DNA of 64,000 bases from Triglochin maritima (GCA_963682175.1 OY821771.1:29718201-29782200), one strand, 5' to 3'. Positions 1-12,692 are shown, counted from the first letter of the stretch. The notes: generated from the sequence alone by a model not told the origin. Translations and numbers: made by a program.

Positions 1-258
1 ACCCATAGAGCTATTTTGCGACAACAGTGCATCTATCTCGAAAATCAAGGATCCTAAATCCCATCACAAGGTGAAATACATGGATCACAAGAATTTTGTC
101 ACACATGACTTCATCGACAACGGCAAAATAGATTTGTTATGGGTGGACACAAACAACAACACAGCTGATCCATTCACCAAACCCTTATCCCAAGCAAAGG
201 CGAAATGCATTTCGAGTCCATAAGTCTGAGTAACCATGTGGAGTGTCTTGATGAGTGA
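1..258 (+). pseudogene. Copia RNase H, 3' end of pol (element A)
   Basis: This is the C-terminal end of a Ty1/copia RNase H, the enzyme that removes the RNA strand during reverse transcription. The reading shows LFCDNS near the start, HHKVKYMDHK in the middle and ADPFTKPLSQ near the end. It is nearly the same as 17785-18043 in the downstream element, so both belong to one family. A one-base deletion around 200-206, compared with that copy, shifts the frame and gives an early stop. The upstream part lies outside the window. A purine-rich tract (about 328-339) and an LTR follow directly, as expected for the 3' end of an element. Confidence 0.85.
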
Positions 259-339
259 TTAGAGAGGGTTACCCTAGTTATTATTGTTTTATACATTGAG
301 AATGTATGTGAAAGAAAACTTTGATAACAAGTGGGAGAT

Positions 340-1745
340 TGAAAGGAATGTGTTCTACAAGTTTTACTTTCATATGTCAATTATTATGAATTGGAAGTAC
401 AAATATTTTCTTCTTTGATTAATGTATTCGTCTTTTAGAAATGTTAAGGAAGATGCTCTTGGTCATTAACTGTAGAGATCTACAAGATAATGGTTTACAT
501 AAATCAAAAGTTATTCACAATCATGGTAATTAACATTGAACATTAATTATCGAGATAAGATTGTCGTGTTGGTCATCGATTATTGTAGCGCTACAAATAT
601 TTGACGACACGAGTATACAAAAGTAGAAAATGGGTACTTTTATATATTGGATAAGCCTAGCAAGTGAAAAATTATAGATTTGTGTTATGTGTCATTAGTG
701 CTTTCACTGTGTCTTGAATCCTAAGATATGAGACTTTTGTCTTTTCACATAAGAAGTGTTCAATATGATTATTGTCAAAAGCTATCAATGAGCATAGTGA
801 TAAAGGCAATAGTTGGTTGAGCTTGACTTGTGCTGGAAAAGATAGCTAATCAAAAGATTATCATTGCCCCTCTTAATCTGAGTGATGATATTAGTGAGCC
901 CTTTGATAAAGAAAAATTATAATATGCACAATATGACATGAGTTAAGTTACATATTTATAATTAGCTTAAGAGATCAAGAAATAAATATATGATACAAAG
1001 GTGACACATTTCTACTTTGTATATATTCTTAATATCACGAGGAAATGGATGGACACAAGTGATGTAGTTCGAGTGAACAAGACATCTATGCTAATTGGTT
1101 AACTATAATTAGATACCGTTTATAATTTGTGATATTAAGTGTTTAATATCACTGCCAATATGGCTTAGATCCTCCTATAGGTCACACCACAAAACTAGGA
1201 AACAAGAAACTTGATTTTGTATTTATAAGGTGTATCGGGTTTCATGTGAAATGGGATACACTTGGTGAATTAATTAATTAATTAATTATGTCATGAAATT
1301 TGACATAATTAGAATCATGAATAAATTCATATGAAATGCATGTATTATGGGGCGTAATACGCAGTCGACCTAAAATCTCCAGGAAATATTTTGGAGATAT
1401 AACGGTCGACCGGTATAGGGACACGACCGACCGAAATTTACCAAGAGAAATTTTGGTAAGTAAACGGTTGACCGGAGTGAGACTCGGTTCAACCCAAATT
1501 TTCCAGAGATTTTTTCTCGTGAATATTCAGTCGACTGTCTAGCTCACGGTCCGACCAAACTTGTCAAAGCATCAACCGTTCGGTCGACCGAGTGGTGATT
1601 TTGGTCGACCATTCGACACGATTCTGCCTTGAATAATTAAGAGATTAATGTTCATCATGGGATGGATTTGTTCAAATTGTGGCCAAACATTTTTAAGGAT
1701 GATTATGTGTCAATTTGTGATTGGTTTAAGCGAGAGAAAAATAAG
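340..1745 (+). repeat. Copia LTR (family A), first part, split by Sirevirus insertion
   Basis: This LTR starts with TGAAAGGAATG right after the polypurine tract GTGGGAGAT and continues after the inserted element at 12186-12692, where it ends in TTACA. Joined, the two parts make about 1.9 kb. It serves as the 3' LTR of the element ending at 339 and the 5' LTR of the element starting at 12693. It contains several CGGTCGACCG-like dyads (about 1355-1615) and a TAAT-rich tract near 1268-1290. Other copies lie at 18124, 19277, 39985 (minus), 59678 and 62459 (minus). Confidence 0.85.
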
Positions 1746-3490
1746 TGTTGGCTTTTTGGCCCTTTAATCTTAATTTTGATGATTAACAAACTAATAGTAT
1801 GCATAACTTCAATTACAACATCACACACATCATATTGTCAAATTGCATAGATATTGTGTATTCCTAATAATGTAGGTGATCAAATGAAGGGACTAATCAA
1901 CTTCAAGATAAGGCTCAAGACTTGTAATCAAAGCTGAAGGACTTAATATGTAATTTTCCATTTATTTGAGTTATAGGATCAAATGTACACTTGATGCACA
2001 AAAGGATGAACCCGTCTGTCTCGGTCGATCGTGTCCTTATCGGTTTACCGAACCAGGTTCCCAACGGATAACCGAGTATTTATCGGTAAACTATTCCCTA
2101 TAGAGTCAGTAACCACTTGATCTCCTGGAACCCTTGTTTCGGTGTACCGAACCTTATTAGGTCAACCGTCTCCATAGAGTCAGTAAAAACTTGATCTCCT
2201 GGAATCCTTGTTTCGGTGTACCGAACGTTATTCGGTCAACCGTCTCCTTAGAGTCAGTAGAAAACTTGATCACCTGGAATCATTGTTTCGGTGTACCGAA
2301 CCTTACCCTGTCGACCGTGTACCTATTCCCAGTAGCTTCGAAACTTCTCTGGACATCGCTATTCAATATTCTGAAGCGAGATCGGTCATCCGAACTTCCA
2401 TGTGTCTTTTGGCCTAAACCAACTTCATCTTATTGACCCAAGTGACACAACTAACTCCACCGGACTTATATTTTGTCATTTAGCCACATCCTTTGAAACA
2501 TCCATACCGGTCTACTGATGGCTCTTCGGATTACCAAAGTGTTGTTATATGTATGATCGTAACGGCTATTCTCCCACGTAATATTTTGACCGTTATCGAT
2601 AAACAAATTTCCCATACAATGTCAGCCGAAAACCCACACATGGATCGGTAAACCGAACATGCCACGGTCTACCGAACTTGATCATCGAATCACACCAAAT
2701 CTTTACTGTCCACTTTTGCACGGTGCACCGACGCAGTCTCGGTCAACCGAAATTAATTATCCGATATTAGGAAAAAGTTACTGGAAGTTGGTGAACGGTT
2801 ATTCGAACTATATTCGGTTAACCGAGTTCTTATGTCTGACCATTTATTCGGACTACCGTGTTTCTAACGGTCGACCGAATCTGTCTCGATTTCTGCCCGA
2901 GCTTAAGTCACATCTTGTTTTCCCTTGGTCCAATTCTCACCAACTTACCATAACGGCTCTATTTGTTTTGAAGGCTATATAAGCTTCACTTAAGACACAC
3001 ATTCACTACCTCACTTGCAAAATATCAATCCTACTCTTGTGCTCTCAATCTTCAAGCCTTCAAAGCTCCACCAACTCTCATACTTCCACTAAATTCACTC
3101 CAAGCTTAAATCATATCCTTGAGTGCATTCAAGTTAGAGTTCAACAACCACATTCAATTTCCATTATGTTGTAAAGCTTCGAGGAAGCACCCTCTCGGGT
3201 TGTGAGAGGAGATCCGAGCAAGGCGAGGGTGTTCGCAAGGCTCCGATTGTAAGAGGGTTTATCTTCGACCCGGAACGAAGATAATAGTGAATTCTCGAGT
3301 AGGGATCGGAGGATCGATCGGAACTTGAGGAGAGGACTAGATCACAGTGGTGTGATCGAACCTCTATAAATCTCCAGAGTCATCTTGTGGTTTGCATTCT
3401 TTCCCTTATTGTTTTAATTGTGCAATTGTTTAAGAAAATGAGGAGATAATCTATTCAACCCCCTCTAGATTAGTGACCGATTAACTTACA
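1746..3490 (+). repeat. 5' LTR of Sirevirus-like element
   Basis: It begins TGTTGGCTTTTTGG and ends TTAACTTACA, directly before the primer site. A TATA box (CTATATAAG) lies at about 2975-2983. The U3 part holds many short dyads of the type TCGGTNNACCGA, for example near 2213-2225, 2288-2300 and 2865-2880. Inside, a unit of about 65 bp built on 'CTTGATCTCCTGGAA...TCGGTGTACCGAA' is repeated in tandem three to four times (about 2105-2330). Confidence 0.92.
2105..2330 (+). repeat. Tandem U3 repeat with TCGGTGTACCGA dyads
   Basis: Three to four units of about 65-70 bp each contain 'AGAGTCAGTA', 'CTTGATC' and a GTTTCGGTGTACCGAAC dyad. The same array occurs in the 3' LTR at about 11090-11300. Tandem U3 blocks of this sort usually hold promoter or enhancer elements in LTRs; the function here is inferred. 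Confidence 0.7.
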
Positions 3491-3492
3491 TT

Positions 3493-3504
3493 TGGTATCA
3501 GAGC
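3493..3504 (+). other. Primer binding site, initiator Met-tRNA type
   Basis: TGGTATCAGAGC lies two bases after the 5' LTR and is complementary to the 3' end of plant initiator Met tRNA, the usual primer for copia reverse transcription. Confidence 0.93.
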
Positions 3505-3533
3505 ATAGGTTTACTCATCTAATCCATTTAGCC

Positions 3534-5265
3534 ATGGAGAGTAGCACTAATCAACTTAGAGAAGGACTATCTACCACTAGACCCCATTTGCTTACCGGAA
3601 ATAATTATGCACATTGGAAGAATAGAATGAGAATCTACATCCAAACAATTTCCTTAAAAATGTGGATATTCCTTAGTAGTGAATATGTTTCACCCACTAG
3701 TGAACAATTAGCAACATTAACCGATGATATAATTGCTAATGCCGAGATGAATGCAAAACTCATGAATATATTTGCTTGTGGAGTAGATACTCAAGAATAT
3801 GGTAGGATTAGCGGATGTGATACCGCTTATGAGATATGGAAATTACTTGAATCTCAGCATGAAGGATCATCTAGAATGAAAGAAACTAGGGTTGATATAT
3901 TTGTGCGTAAATATGAATTATTCTCTATGCAACCCGGTGAAAGTATAAGCGAGATGAACACTCGCTTCACCGAGATTACTAAGAATTTGAAAAATCTTGG
4001 TAAGAAGGTAAATGAAGATGACAAGGTGAGAAAAAATCTACGATCTCTCTCAAACGATTGGGAGAAAAAGACAACCGCCATTGAGGAGGCTCAAGATCTC
4101 AACACATTGTCAATGGAGGATCTCATCGGAAGCCTTATGGCTTATGAGATTCAAATGAATGGGAGAAAAGAGATGGAGAGCTCGAAAAAGAAAGAAAAAG
4201 TCATTGCTCTTAAGACTAACTTTGAATCTGAAAAATCGGATGACAATGAGAGTGATGAAGAGCTTGCAATGATGGTTAAGAGATTCAAGAAGCGATGGAT
4301 AAAAGACAAATTTCAAAGAAAGAGAAGGGATGATGGAGAAAGCTCAAAAGGTCCTATTTGTTATGGATGTGATAAAGTTGGACATATAAAGAAAGATTGT
4401 CCCTTAATCCAATCCAATCCAATCCAAGGAAAGGAAAGAGAAAAAGAGAAGAGAGAATGAAGAAAAAGAAAGGAGATTCAAAAGAAGAGAGAAGAAGTAT
4501 AAGGAGAAGAAAAAGGCCCTCAAAGCAACTTGGGATGGATCATCTGAGTCATCCTCTGGTTCTTCAAGTGAGTCGGAAAATGAAGAAGCTCATCTATGTC
4601 TCTACACTCAAGAAGAAATCTATGGAGAATTAGATGGTGCATATTCGTCAAGCGAGCAAGATGAATCCAGCACATGCAATGTCGCCAAAGATGGAGAAAA
4701 TGAGGTAATCTCAACTCATGAATCAAACTCATATGATGAGTTACTAGATGCTTTTCATGAATTGCTTGAAAAATGTGACATATTAAGGCATAAAAGTAAA
4801 TTATCTAGGAAAGCTAATCATGATCTAGCTTGTATAAATGAATCATTGTCAAATGAAGTTGATAAGCTTGTGTTGGAAAATAAAAGCTTAAAACAACTCA
4901 ATGTTGAATCTCATGCTAAAGAAATACATGATCTTAGAGAATGCAATAAGCAATTAAGAATTGATCTTGAGAAATTCACCAAAGGGAAGAACATGCTAGA
5001 CATGTTACTTGGTAGTCAAATTCAATCTTTAGAAATGCATGGTTTAGGATACATGAATAAAAAGAAAAACTCTAAGAGATATTTTGTGCATGCTTTAAAT
5101 GGTGTAGTGAAAAAGAATTTCTCTTCAAATGTTTGGGTACCTAGAACCAAACATGTTTGGGTACCTAAAGCTAACCCCAAAGGACCCAAACAAATATGGG
5201 TACCAAAGTTATCTTCTTCTTCTTTGAATGTAGGTGAAAAAGAAGGGGAAGTGGATCGTAGATAG
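3534..5265 (+). pseudogene. Sirevirus-like gag (frameshifted)
   Basis: This is the Gag nucleocapsid precursor of the element. The first frame (3534-4460) carries the copia gag region and a zinc knuckle, CYGCDKVGHIKKDC, at about 4360-4400. The start at 3534 (MESSTNQL) is preferred over the upstream in-frame ATG at 3492, which lies next to the primer site. After the knuckle, one or more frameshifts around 4405-4530 break the frame. Coding resumes at 4762 with a coiled-coil-like stretch (LENKSLKQLN) and three VWVPK/IWVPK-type repeats near 5130-5205, typical of Sirevirus gag C-termini. It overlaps the protease frame near 5234-5265. Confidence 0.85.
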
Positions 5266-8200
5266 TGGATGTTTGAGGCACATGACGGAAGACCACTCTA
5301 TGTTCAAAACATTGAAATCAAAGAAAGGTGGAACCGTCACATTTGGGGATAATTCTAAAGGTCACCTTATTGGCATCGGCGATGTTGGTAATGATTCTAC
5401 TACTGAAATTCAAAATGTGCTTCTTGTTGATGGTTTAAAACATAATTTGCTTAGTGTTAGTCAATTAACCGATAAAGAATTCTTAGTTGTCTTTGATCGA
5501 CATATTGTATACATCATTTCTAAAGCTACTTTGAAAACCACATTTAAAGGTTATAGATATGGAAATGTATATGTTGTGCATGTTGATAGCATTGTCTCAT
5601 TTTCTAAGGAAACATGCTTAGTTTCTTCAAATGACGAATCTTGGTTATGGCATAAGAGGTTAGGCCACATTAGTATGAGCCAACTTCATAAACTTGCTAA
5701 ATTTGACTTGGTAAGAGGATTGCCAAAATTGGATTTCAAGAAAATAAATTTTACAATGCTTGTGAATTTGGAAAACAATTTAAAAGTTCTTTCAAGTCAA
5801 TTAACATGGTTTCTACTTCAAAACCTTTGGAACTCTTGCATATGGATCTCTTTGGTCCATCTAGAACCTTAAGTCTAGGTGGCAAGAAATATGCATTTGT
5901 CATCATTGACGATTTTACTCGATTTACTTGGGTTTTGTTTCTTGCAAATAAGAATGAAGCTTTCAAGCAATTTGAAAAATTTACAAAATGAATTCAAAGA
6001 GAAAAAGGGTCTTTGATTTTGAAAATTCGTAGTGATCATGGTGGTGAATTTGAAAATGAAGGTTTTGAGGATTTTTGTGATTCTAATGGTATTGAACATA
6101 CCTTTTCTTTCCCAAGAACTCCTCAACAAAATGGGGTAGTTGAAAGGAAGAATAGAACTCTTCAAGAAATGTCAAGAACAATGCTTTGTGAAAATGGCTT
6201 ACCAAAGTATTTTTGGTGTGAAGCGGTTAACACGGCTTGTTACATTCTTAACCGTGTTTTGATTCGACCAAATTTAAACAAAACTCCCTTTGAACTTTGG
6301 TTTGGAAAACCCCCAAAAATTTCATCTTTCAAAGCTTTTGGTTCTAAATGTTTTGTTCTCAATACCAAAGGTAATTTTGACAAATTTGATGCCAAATCCG
6401 ATGAAGCAATATTTTTAGGATATTCAAGTAGGAGTAAAGTATATCGAGTTTATAACAAGAGAAGTAGTTGTGTAGAAGAATCCATGCATGTTCACTTTCA
6501 AGAAGAACCATATAAGGATAATTCTAACCTTGATGATGACCTTATTGACCATATTCGTGATATAACAACTCAAGAACAACCAAATGAAACATCTCAAGAA
6601 AAACAAGAGTTTCCAAAAGATTGGCAATATAAGAAGGATCATCCTAAGGATCTAGTAATTGGTGATGTATCAAAACGAATTGTTACTAGTACTAATGCTC
6701 TTGTTATATGTGACTCATATGCATTTATATCTCAACTTGAACCTAAGAAAATATAAGATGCATGTGATGATGAATTTTGGTTAATAGCTATGCATGAAGA
6801 GTTAAACCAATTCATTCGTAATGATGTTTGGGAGCTTGTTCCGAGACCCAAAGATCAAACGGTAATTGGCACCAAGTGGGTTTTTCCAAACAAACTTGAT
6901 GAATCCGGGCAAGTGGTTAGAAACAAAGCTCTCTTGGTCGCTCAAGGTTACAACCAAGAGGAAGGCATCGACTTTGATGAAACCTATGCTCCGGTAGCTC
7001 GATTAGAAGCAATTAGAATGTTATTAGCATATGCATCATACATGGATTTTAAACTCTTTCAAATGGATGTTAAAAGTGCATTTTTGAATGGTTTTATATG
7101 GAAGAAGTTTATGTTAAACAACCACCCGGTTTTGTGAATGAAACATACCCGGATCGTGTTTTCAAGCTTAAGAAGGCTCTTTATGGGCTTAAGCAAGCTC
7201 CTAGAGCTTGGTATGATAGGTTGAAGACATTTTTGCTTGAAAACGGATTCACCATGGGAAAAGTTGACACCACATTATTTACTAAGACCAAAGATAAAGA
7301 TTTATTAATCGTACAAATATACATTGACGACATTATCTTCGGTTCTACTAATGATTGTCTATGCCAAGAGTTTTCTTAGTCTATGCAAGGTGAATTTGAA
7401 ATGAGCTTGATGGGTGAACTCAACTTCTTTCTTGGACTCCAAATTAAGCAAACCTTGGATGGAAACTTCATCAACCAAACCAAATACACAACAGAATTAC
7501 TCAAACGATTTGGATATGAAGATAGCAAACCTCACAATACTCCCATGAGCACAAGCTTGAAATTGGATAAAGATGAAGAAGGCAAAGAAGTTGACATTAA
7601 AAAATATCGAGGTATGATTGGTTCACTTCTTTATTTAACCGCTAGTAGACCCGATATTATGTTTAGTGTTTGTCTTTGTTCTCGTTTTCAATCTTGTCCT
7701 AAAGAATCTCATATGCATGCATTGAAAAGAATTTTTCGATAACTGAAAAGTACTTGTGATTTTGGATTGTTTTATCCCAAGACAGGATCTTTTGATCTCA
7801 TTGCCTATAGTGATGTCGATTATGCCGGGTGCAAATCCGATCGGAAAAGTACTAGTGGGACATGTCAATTCTTGGGAAAATCTTTAGTCTCTTGGTTTAG
7901 TAAGAAACAAAATAGCGTTGCACTCTCAACAACTGAAGCCGAGTATGTGGCCGCCGGATGTTGTTGTGCACAAATCCTTTGGATGAGGCAAACCCTCAAG
8001 GATTTGAGACTTGAGTTTCAAACTATACCCATTTTTTGTGATAATACTAGTGCTATAAACTTATATAAAAATCCAATTCTTCATTCAAGAACCAAGCATA
8101 TAGATGTTCGCCATCACTTTCTTAGAGATCATGCTCTTAAAGGTGATATCGAATTACATTTTATTTCAACACATGATCAATTAGCGGATATATTTACTAA

Positions 8201-8276
8201 ACCATTAAATGTTGTTCAATTTGATAAAATTAGACAAGAACTAGGGATGTGTAGTGCTAAAGAAATATCATCATAA
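5234..8276 (+). pseudogene. Sirevirus-like pol: protease, integrase, RT, RNase H (broken)
   Basis: The domains are in copia order. The protease has DSGCLRHM at about 5258-5285. The pre-integrase region has HKRLGHIS near 5660. The integrase core has MDLFGP near 5842, SDHGGEFE near 6030 and GVVERKNRTL near 6135. RT starts around 6800 and carries YIDDIIFG near 7320. RNase H carries DYAGCKSDRKSTSGTC near 7820 and TTEAEYVAAG near 7935. Breaks include a frameshift near 5745, a TGA near 5989, a TAA near 6754, a frame change near 7100, a TAG near 7377 and a TAA near 7740. It would make the enzymes for cDNA synthesis and integration if intact, but it cannot give one polyprotein. Confidence 0.9.
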
Positions 8277-8997
8277 TCCATCTTATTTGCTCAAAATTCA
8301 TTGCATTGTGTGATTTGTTGGTCCGTCCGCACACAACGGATGACCGAACATGGTTCGGTGAACCGTATTGTGTCTGGACAGGGATTTGGACTTGGTCTGG
8401 ATTCACTGTTTCGGTACACCGTGTCATACACGGTCGACCGAAGGTTTTGCTGTGCTATAATTAGAAATCTTCCCTGTTCCGAATCCATCGGTTATCTGAA
8501 CCCAGTTCGGACGACCGCAACTTTTAGATGAATTTTTTAATTCTTCGTTGATCCCTTTTAAACGATTTTTTTTTGAATTCTTGGGTATCTGATTTTTTCG
8601 GATGACCGTTGTGGAAAGTTTGCACGTCCTTATTTCCCCCTCACCGGACGACCGGAGACGATTCGGTCATCCGTGACCCAGTTCCAGTAAAGCTTCTTGA
8701 CTTACTGTTGTCTTCGTGACGGTATACCGAAGCCCCTTCGGTCGACCGAAGCGCTATTTTTTCTAGCCGTTGGAACTGGTCCAACGGTCTTCCGAGACAA
8801 TAATGGATGACCGTTGGACACGCATTTTCATGTTTGACACCCCCCAAAATCTCCCATCTTCTATATATTTGGATTCCCTCTTCTATTTCTATCATCCCAA
8901 AGCCAAAAATCTTCCAAAGCACACTTTTGCTTCCTCCCTTTCTCCCTTCAAATCATTTCTCACTTCAAACATTTCATCACTTCCTCCATTCTTCTTC
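8277..8997 (+). other. Pol-env intergenic region rich in CGGT..ACCG dyads
   Basis: There is no convincing gene here. It holds several dyads like those in the LTR, such as CGGTCGACCGAA near 8432-8443 and 8739-8750 and CGGTATACCGAA near 8720, and a pyrimidine-rich stretch near 8870-8990. It may be the leader of a separate transcript for the downstream ORF; that is inference. Confidence 0.6.
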
Positions 8998-10338
8998 ATG
9001 GGTCCTAGAAAAATTTGCTCTTCCAAGAAGGAGGTGGAACCACCAACGAAACCCACAACTAGGAGAGGAAAGAAACCCGCTCCTCCGGCAAAGAAGACAA
9101 AACTCAACCCCGACATACCTTCTTCTTCTACTAATCCGGCGAGCGAACCCGTCGACGAGTATCTTCTGACTTTCAAAAATGGCATCTTCTACAATCTTAA
9201 GGCAGAGGAGCAACAATACACTATTAGTGGTGCAAATCCAATTCCAGAGCGGAAGATCATCCTCAAAGATTTCGAGTCGATTGGTCTCTCTACCCATCTC
9301 ATGGTTGATAACCTTGGCATCTTCTTTCATGACAAACTTCCGGTCCCTTTCTACGCGGAAGCTTGTCGTCAATTCTATGCAAATCTCCAGGAGACTACCA
9401 CTCTTGATGGTACTCAAGCGACGCTAACCACCCAAGTCGATTCCATCTCCTTCTCTCTTACTGCCTCTCTCCTCTCGGAGATCACCGGACTTCCTAGCGT
9501 TGGCGAGGAGATCTACAACCTCTCTTGGGAAAATGTTTGTGGCTCTATGAGTCAATTCTTGGAGGTGACTCAACCGGATGTTCCTCAAGATGGCAAACTT
9601 GTCATTCCTCATCTTCCGGTTGTTGGCCGTATTCTTTGCCGCTTCATTTCCACCATCCTTTTTGTGCGCAAACGGCACCACGACGAACTTGGCCACCAAA
9701 TGATGAAGTGCCTTTTCAACCTCTCTACCGGTACTCGCACAAATTGACCCTTATTTATCATCAATAATATGATCTACATTTGCCAGAAGAAGCGCAACCT
9801 TCTCCCTTTTCCTATGTTGATTTCGCTGGTCATCGATCACTTCAACATCCAATTTGACCGCGATCTCTTCAAATCCTCCAAGACGGTCATCGACAAATAT
9901 ACCCTCAAACGGATGCGCTCGGGGAAGCAAGCACATGTTGAAGAGGAAGTTGAAGACGATTCCTCTGAAAATGAGGATGATGAAGTCTCCACCGATGCTC
10001 CACGTTGGTCTCCTCCTACATACGATGCCGAAATGAATCCAAATTGGGATCCTAGCTTGTCTCGTGGTACACGAAGATACGTTCGTCCCGAATGGTCATC
10101 CGGCACTGATGCTCAATGGAACCAACCGGCATGGGCCTATCGTCACGAGAAGCTCTTGGACAGGAATTGCGAAGAGATTCATGAAGTTCGGAGTTTAGTA
10201 AATCGTAACTATCAAGGTATTCAAGACCTCACCTCCGACTTAAAAAACATCCAATTGTCGACGTCGAACTCGCTGAACGAGATCAACAATCAAATTCGTG
10301 TGGTTGGAGACTCTCGTCAAGCCTTTCTCAACTCGTAA
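8998..10338 (+). pseudogene. Sirevirus extra ORF downstream of pol (env-like position), one in-frame stop
   Basis: This open frame lies between pol and the polypurine tracts, where Sireviruses carry an additional ORF often called env-like. It can be read from ATG 8998 (MGPRKICSSKK); the frame is already open from 8770, but that stretch is leader-like. The N-terminus is Lys/Pro-rich, a middle part (about 9160-9740) looks folded, and the C-terminus (9930-10330) is acidic, then coiled-coil-like. No signal peptide or membrane segment is visible, so an envelope role is not supported by the sequence. One TGA at 9745-9747 splits the frame; reading continues in the same frame to 10338. Confidence 0.75.
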
Positions 10339-10572
10339 AATGAGATGATGGAGCTTCTTCGAAACATGAACAAGCCGGACAACTAGCCTATCTTTGTTGC
10401 TTGTTCTTGCTTCTTGTTGTTTGTTGTGTTTGTTTGCTTTGCCATTTGCTTATGTGTGTTTTCTTTTGCATTGGCTTTATGCCTTATCTTCCCTTTTAAG
10501 TAATGCAATTTCATTTTCATATTGTGTGTCTTTTTGGTCCCCAACTTTCATTATTATGTTCTTTTTTATGGA

Positions 10573-10729
10573 TGTCCAAAGGGGGAGAACAAATGGATAC
10601 AAATTTCCTAATTCAAATATATGAAACTCATGCATTGAGTAAGGGGGAGTTAACATATCTTTTGCATAATGATAGGGGGAGTACTTACACAATTTGACAT
10701 TAGTTTGTCATCATCAAAAAGGGGGAGAT
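10573..10729 (+). other. Multiple polypurine tracts before 3' LTR
   Basis: Four purine tracts of the AGGGGGAG type occur at about 10577-10587, 10640-10650, 10673-10682 and 10716-10729. The last one abuts the 3' LTR and should prime plus-strand synthesis. Repeated tracts of this kind are a known Sirevirus trait. Confidence 0.88.
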
Positions 10730-12180
10730 TGTTAGCTTTTTGGCCCTTTAATCTTAATTTTGATGATTAACAAACTAATAGTATGCATAACTTCAATTAC
10801 AACATCACACACATCATATTGTCAAATTGCATAGATATTGTGTATTCCTAACAATGTAGGTGATCAAACCAAGGGACTAATCAACTTCGAGATCAAGGCT
10901 CAAGACTTGTAATCAAAGCTGAAGGACTTAATATGTAATTTTCCATTTATTTGAGTTATAGGATCAAATGTACACTTGATGCACAAAAGGATGAACCCGT
11001 CTGTCTCAGTCGATCGTGTCCTTATCGGTTTACCGAACCAGGTTCCCAACGGATAACCGAGTGTCTATCGGTAAACCGTTCCCTATAGAGTCAGTAACCA
11101 CTTGATCTCTTGAAACCCTTGTTTTGGTGTACCGAACCTTATTCGGTCCACCGTCTCCTTAGAGTCAGTAAAAACTTGATCTCCTGGAATCCTTGTTTCG
11201 GTGTACCGAACGTTATTCGGTCAACTGTCTCCTTAGAGTCAGTAGAAAACTTGATCTCCTAGAATCATTGTTTCGGTGTACCGAACCTTACCCGATCGAC
11301 CGTGTACCTATTCCCAGTAGCTTCGAAACTTCTCGGGACATCGCTTTTCAATATTCTGAAGCGAGATCGGTCATCCGAACTTCCATGTGTCTTTTGGCCG
11401 AAACCAACTTCATCTTATTGGCCCACGTGGCACAACTAACTCCACCGGACTTATATTTTGTTGTTTAGCCACATCCTTTGAAATATCCATACCGGTCTAC
11501 CGATGGCTCTTCGGATTACTGAAGTGTTGTTATATGTAAGATCGTAACGACTATTTTTCCACGTAATATTTCGACCGTTATCGATAAACCAATTTCCCAT
11601 ACAATGTCAGCCGAAAACCCGCACATGTATCGGTCAACCAAACATGCCATGGTCTACCGAACTTTATCACCAAATCACACCAAATCTTTACTGTCCACTT
11701 TTGCACGGTGCACCGACGCAGTCTCGGTCAACCGAAATTAATTATCCGATATTAGGAAAAAGTTACTGGAAGTTGGTGAACGGTTATCCGAACTATATTC
11801 GGTTAATCGAATTCTTATGTCTGACCATTTATTCGGACTACCGTGTTTCTAACGGTCGACCGAATCTGTCTCGATTTCTGCCCGAGCTTAAGTCACATCT
11901 TGTTTTCCCTTGGTCCAATTCTCACCAACTTCCCATAACGGCTCTATTTGTTTTGAAGGCTATATAAGCTTCACTTAAGAGACACATTCACTACCTCACT
12001 TGCAAAATATCAATCCTACTCTTGTGCTCTCAATCTTCAAGCCTTCAAAGCTCCACCAACTCTCATACTTCCACTAAATTCACTCCAAGCTTAAATCATA
12101 TCCTTTAATTGTGCAATTGTTTAAGAAAATTAGGAGATAATCTATTCACCCCCTCTAGATTAGTGACCGATTAACTTACA
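10730..12180 (+). repeat. 3' LTR of Sirevirus-like element, with internal deletion
   Basis: It starts TGTTAGCTTTTTGG and ends TTAACTTACA at the target duplication. It is about 294 bp shorter than the 5' LTR, because the stretch matching 3118-3411 is missing at about 12108. A TATA box (CTATATAAG) lies near 11961-11969. Confidence 0.92.
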
Positions 12181-12185
12181 ATAAG

Positions 12186-12692
12186 AGATCATGGGTTAAT
12201 GGGTAGCCCATGATGTGGGTGTTAGGAGAGTCTATAAATAGGTCTCCTCTTCCTACTTCTTTAATGTTAATGCAAAATTCTCCTTCTGCCTAACCTCTCC
12301 ACTAATCCATCCGAATTTCTCTTAACTGTTTTGAGCTTTTGGAAATAAAGTCTCAGGGAGCTTTAGAAGGGTTATTAGCTAGATTCTAAGCTTAATTATA
12401 GATAGATTGGCTACCTCATTTCTATCTAATCTTGTTTAGAGTTTGGTGAACACTTGGAGGCGAATCAACTGGTGATTCGACGTACAACGCAACTCTGAAT
12501 CTCCATAAAGGTTTTAAAGAACCTTTGGGTATGATCCACTTACATTTGTTTTAATATGTATATGTGAATAATATGATATTAGAATAAATGTAAAACAATG
12601 TACATGAAAGTATTGAGAATATGAAAATCGATCTTGTATGCATGTTTAATTTTTTTTAAATATACACATACATAGGGGCACGAAATCTTACA
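12186..12692 (+). repeat. Copia LTR (family A), second part
   Basis: This continues the LTR interrupted at 1745. A TATA box (CTATAAATA) lies at about 12232-12240, and the part ends with CGAAATCTTACA at 12692, next to the primer site at 12694-12705 (TGGTATCAGAGT). The Sirevirus-like element therefore entered upstream of the TATA box of this LTR. Confidence 0.85.

Larger units (their letters stand above)
1746..12180 (+). mobile_element. Sirevirus-like Ty1/copia retrotransposon, complete with 5-bp TSD
   Basis: Two LTRs (1746-3490 and 10730-12180), an initiator-Met tRNA primer site, gag, pol, an extra downstream ORF and repeated polypurine tracts lie in order between perfect 5-bp duplications ATAAG (1741-1745 and 12181-12185). 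The extra ORF after pol and the multiple AGGGGGAG tracts before the 3' LTR are known Sirevirus (SIRE1-type) traits. The element is about 10.4 kb and is nested in a copia family-A LTR. Its pol has several frameshifts and stops, so it is not autonomous now. The two LTRs differ by roughly 3-4 percent over the first 450 bp, counted by eye. Confidence 0.93.

Noticed and set aside
8770..8997. Upstream extension of the Sirevirus extra ORF to the ATG at 8770
   Set aside because: The stretch is pyrimidine-rich and leader-like with a TATATATTTGG near 8863; the ATG at 8998 gives a more natural start.
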